Assembly: GCA_023432405.1 (NCBI GenBank)
Contig: JAEYUQ010000003.1
Span: 132,381 to 196,380, forward strand
Length of the DNA stretch: 64,000 nt
Direction of reading: 5' to 3'
From: Actinomycetes bacterium
Lineage (GTDB): Bacteria > Actinomycetota > Actinomycetes > Mycobacteriales > Mycobacteriaceae
Both the position numbers and the translations under genes were made by a program. Each line of letters opens with the position of its first letter. The stretch's first letter is position 1. The notes under the pieces were generated by a model that had not been told where the DNA came from, ran no database searches, and worked only from the letters and a program-made list of their open reading frames with translations. Below, piece after piece: positions 63,140 through 64,000 of this stretch.

Positions 63140-64000
63140 GTGGGCTCTTGGAAATCAATGCTGGTGATGTTGGCCTCTGTGAGTGTGGCTTTAGGTAGTG
63201 TGCCCGCCGCGAATGCTGATCAGTGGACCAAGATTAATCAGAAGCAGTGCGATGAAGCTCATGCTGCTATTGAGGCAGGACAGCCGCTTCCTGATCCTTC
63301 CTTGTTTGTGATGGATCATAATTCCATGGACGGCAATGTGCTGGAGCTTTACATCACAACAAAGCTGAAAGATGACGTTCTTGCTGCCGTAGAGATGTGG
63401 AAGGCCGTCACGGATGGGAAGGTGGAGTTTCGCATCGTAGACGAGCCGACCGAGCGATCTGTGACGGTGAAGGAAGCGGATTATGACTTCGGAGGTGCTG
63501 GACTTAACGTTTGGCAGCCTAAACGCGAGATTCTGCTTCACCCCCAGTTGGAGTCTACGCCTAGTACCAACAGGCAATATATCATTGCTCACGAGATAGG
63601 TCATGCGATGGGGATTGGTCATACGTGTGCCGGGGATATCATGTTGGCTGGTGGTACCGGGAAGAACCCGTCTTTGGTTCCCACGAAAACAGATGGTGCA
63701 GCTGTTGTAGCTTCTCTTGCATTGCGGGGAGTTACAGTGACGCCTACCCCCACGGAGACAACGCCTACTGAATCCACTGAAGCTGAGGAATCTGAGCCTG
63801 CTGCTCCTGAGACGACGACATCGGAAGCAACGTCTTCGGAATCGACGACCGCTGAAACTGCGGAGCCGGAATCGACGACGTCGGAGAGTTCTGCGTCAGT
63901 GTCTTCGGAGCCTGTTGTGTCTGAGCCGGAGGTAAGTGAGTCTGAGGTTGTGTTGCCTGAGAAGACTGATTCTGAGGTTACGACATCTGAGACTGCTACT
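63140..64000 (+). CDS. Secreted zinc metalloprotease with Ser/Thr/Glu-rich stalk (3' end beyond window)
   Basis: I read an open frame from GTG 63140, with AAGGAAG eight bases upstream; other in-frame GTGs lie at 63119-63134. A signal peptide (KSMLVMLASVSVALGSVPAA, then NADQ) leads to a ~160-residue catalytic domain whose zinc site is AHEIGHAMGIGHTC, the HExxHxxGxxH metzincin pattern of snapalysin-like and related actinobacterial proteases. From about residue 200 it becomes a Ser/Thr/Glu/Pro-rich stalk (TPTPTETTPTESTEAEESEP...) that continues past the edge and suggests cell-wall anchoring or a spacer. Likely a surface or secreted protease. Confidence 0.87.
   Translation, partial: MGSWKSMLVMLASVSVALGSVPAANADQWTKINQKQCDEAHAAIEAGQPLPDPSLFVMDHNSMDGNVLELYITTKLKDDVLAAVEMWKAVTDGKVEFRIVDEPTERSVTVKEADYDFGGAGLNVWQPKREILLHPQLESTPSTNRQYIIAHEIGHAMGIGHTCAGDIMLAGGTGKNPSLVPTKTDGAAVVASLALRGVTVTPTPTETTPTESTEAEESEPAAPETTTSEATSSESTTAETAEPESTTSESSASVSSEPVVSEPEVSESEVVLPEKTDSEVTTSETAT

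Overview
The window reads as an origin-proximal chromosome segment from a member of the Mycobacteriales, most likely Corynebacterium or a close relative. Three things point there. First, gene content and order: a DUF6049/NUDIX/CCA-transferase block, trpE-G-C(F)-B-A with a WWW leader peptide, ffs-aat-dnaX-ybaB-recR-gatD-murT-dnaQ-like, and leuA near lysC-asd, an arrangement known from C. glutamicum. Second, an MmpL transporter and the actinobacterial MurT/GatD and TadA-partner proteins are present. Third, there are three parS sites (two exact TGTTTCACGTGAAACA, one with a single end mismatch) in the first 11 kb. The genus is an inference; no 16S or tmRNA gene is present.

Layout. 1-13 kb: DUF6049 (cut by the window edge), NUDIX, CCA-adding enzyme, YqgE, a frameshifted secreted lipase, a BASS-type symporter, a CDF metal exporter, then the trp operon on the minus strand, which lacks trpD and is preceded by a Trp-rich leader. 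13-18 kb: SdpI-like protein, DAACS symporter and leuS. 18-30 kb: an accessory, decaying region. It holds a duplicated leuS/permease junction, an IS3 remnant, a phospholipase A2 remnant, a GntR-ABC locus with a palindromic operator, a succinate-semialdehyde-type dehydrogenase, a putative glycine-zipper bacteriocin locus with small membrane proteins, a malG fragment, an antitoxin beside a broken PIN toxin, a frameshifted Fic gene, a secreted protein gene with a premature stop, and an AlbA_2/ATPase gene bracketed by repeats.

30-44 kb: nucleoside salvage (deoA, cdd, CNT transporter, MarR regulator), tyrA, the TadA pair, csbD, tRNA-Ser(CGA), an MmpL transporter, and a queuosine group (tgt, YhhQ-type transporter, gluQ) in which Tgt has lost its zinc cysteines. 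A trypsin-like lipoprotein and an amino-acid permease follow. 44-58 kb: tRNA-Ser(GGA), the SRP RNA, an aspartate-type aminotransferase, dnaX-ybaB-recR, a TetR regulator, the gatD-murT peptidoglycan amidation pair, an exonuclease-fold protein and a beta-lactamase-fold secreted protein. 58-64 kb: leuA with a Leu leader and attenuator, gamma carbonic anhydrase, a DMT permease, lysC-asd, and a secreted zinc metalloprotease that runs off the right edge.

Coherent modules are amino-acid synthesis (trp, tyrA, leuA, lysC-asd) with two ribosome-mediated attenuators, tRNA maturation (CCA addition, A34 deamination, queuosine, leuS), replication and repair (dnaX, ybaB, recR), and peptidoglycan amidation. 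The most novel-looking item is the bacteriocin-like locus at 23.4-24.7 kb, whose 61-residue membrane protein has a 34/61-identical paralogue at 18.5 kb.
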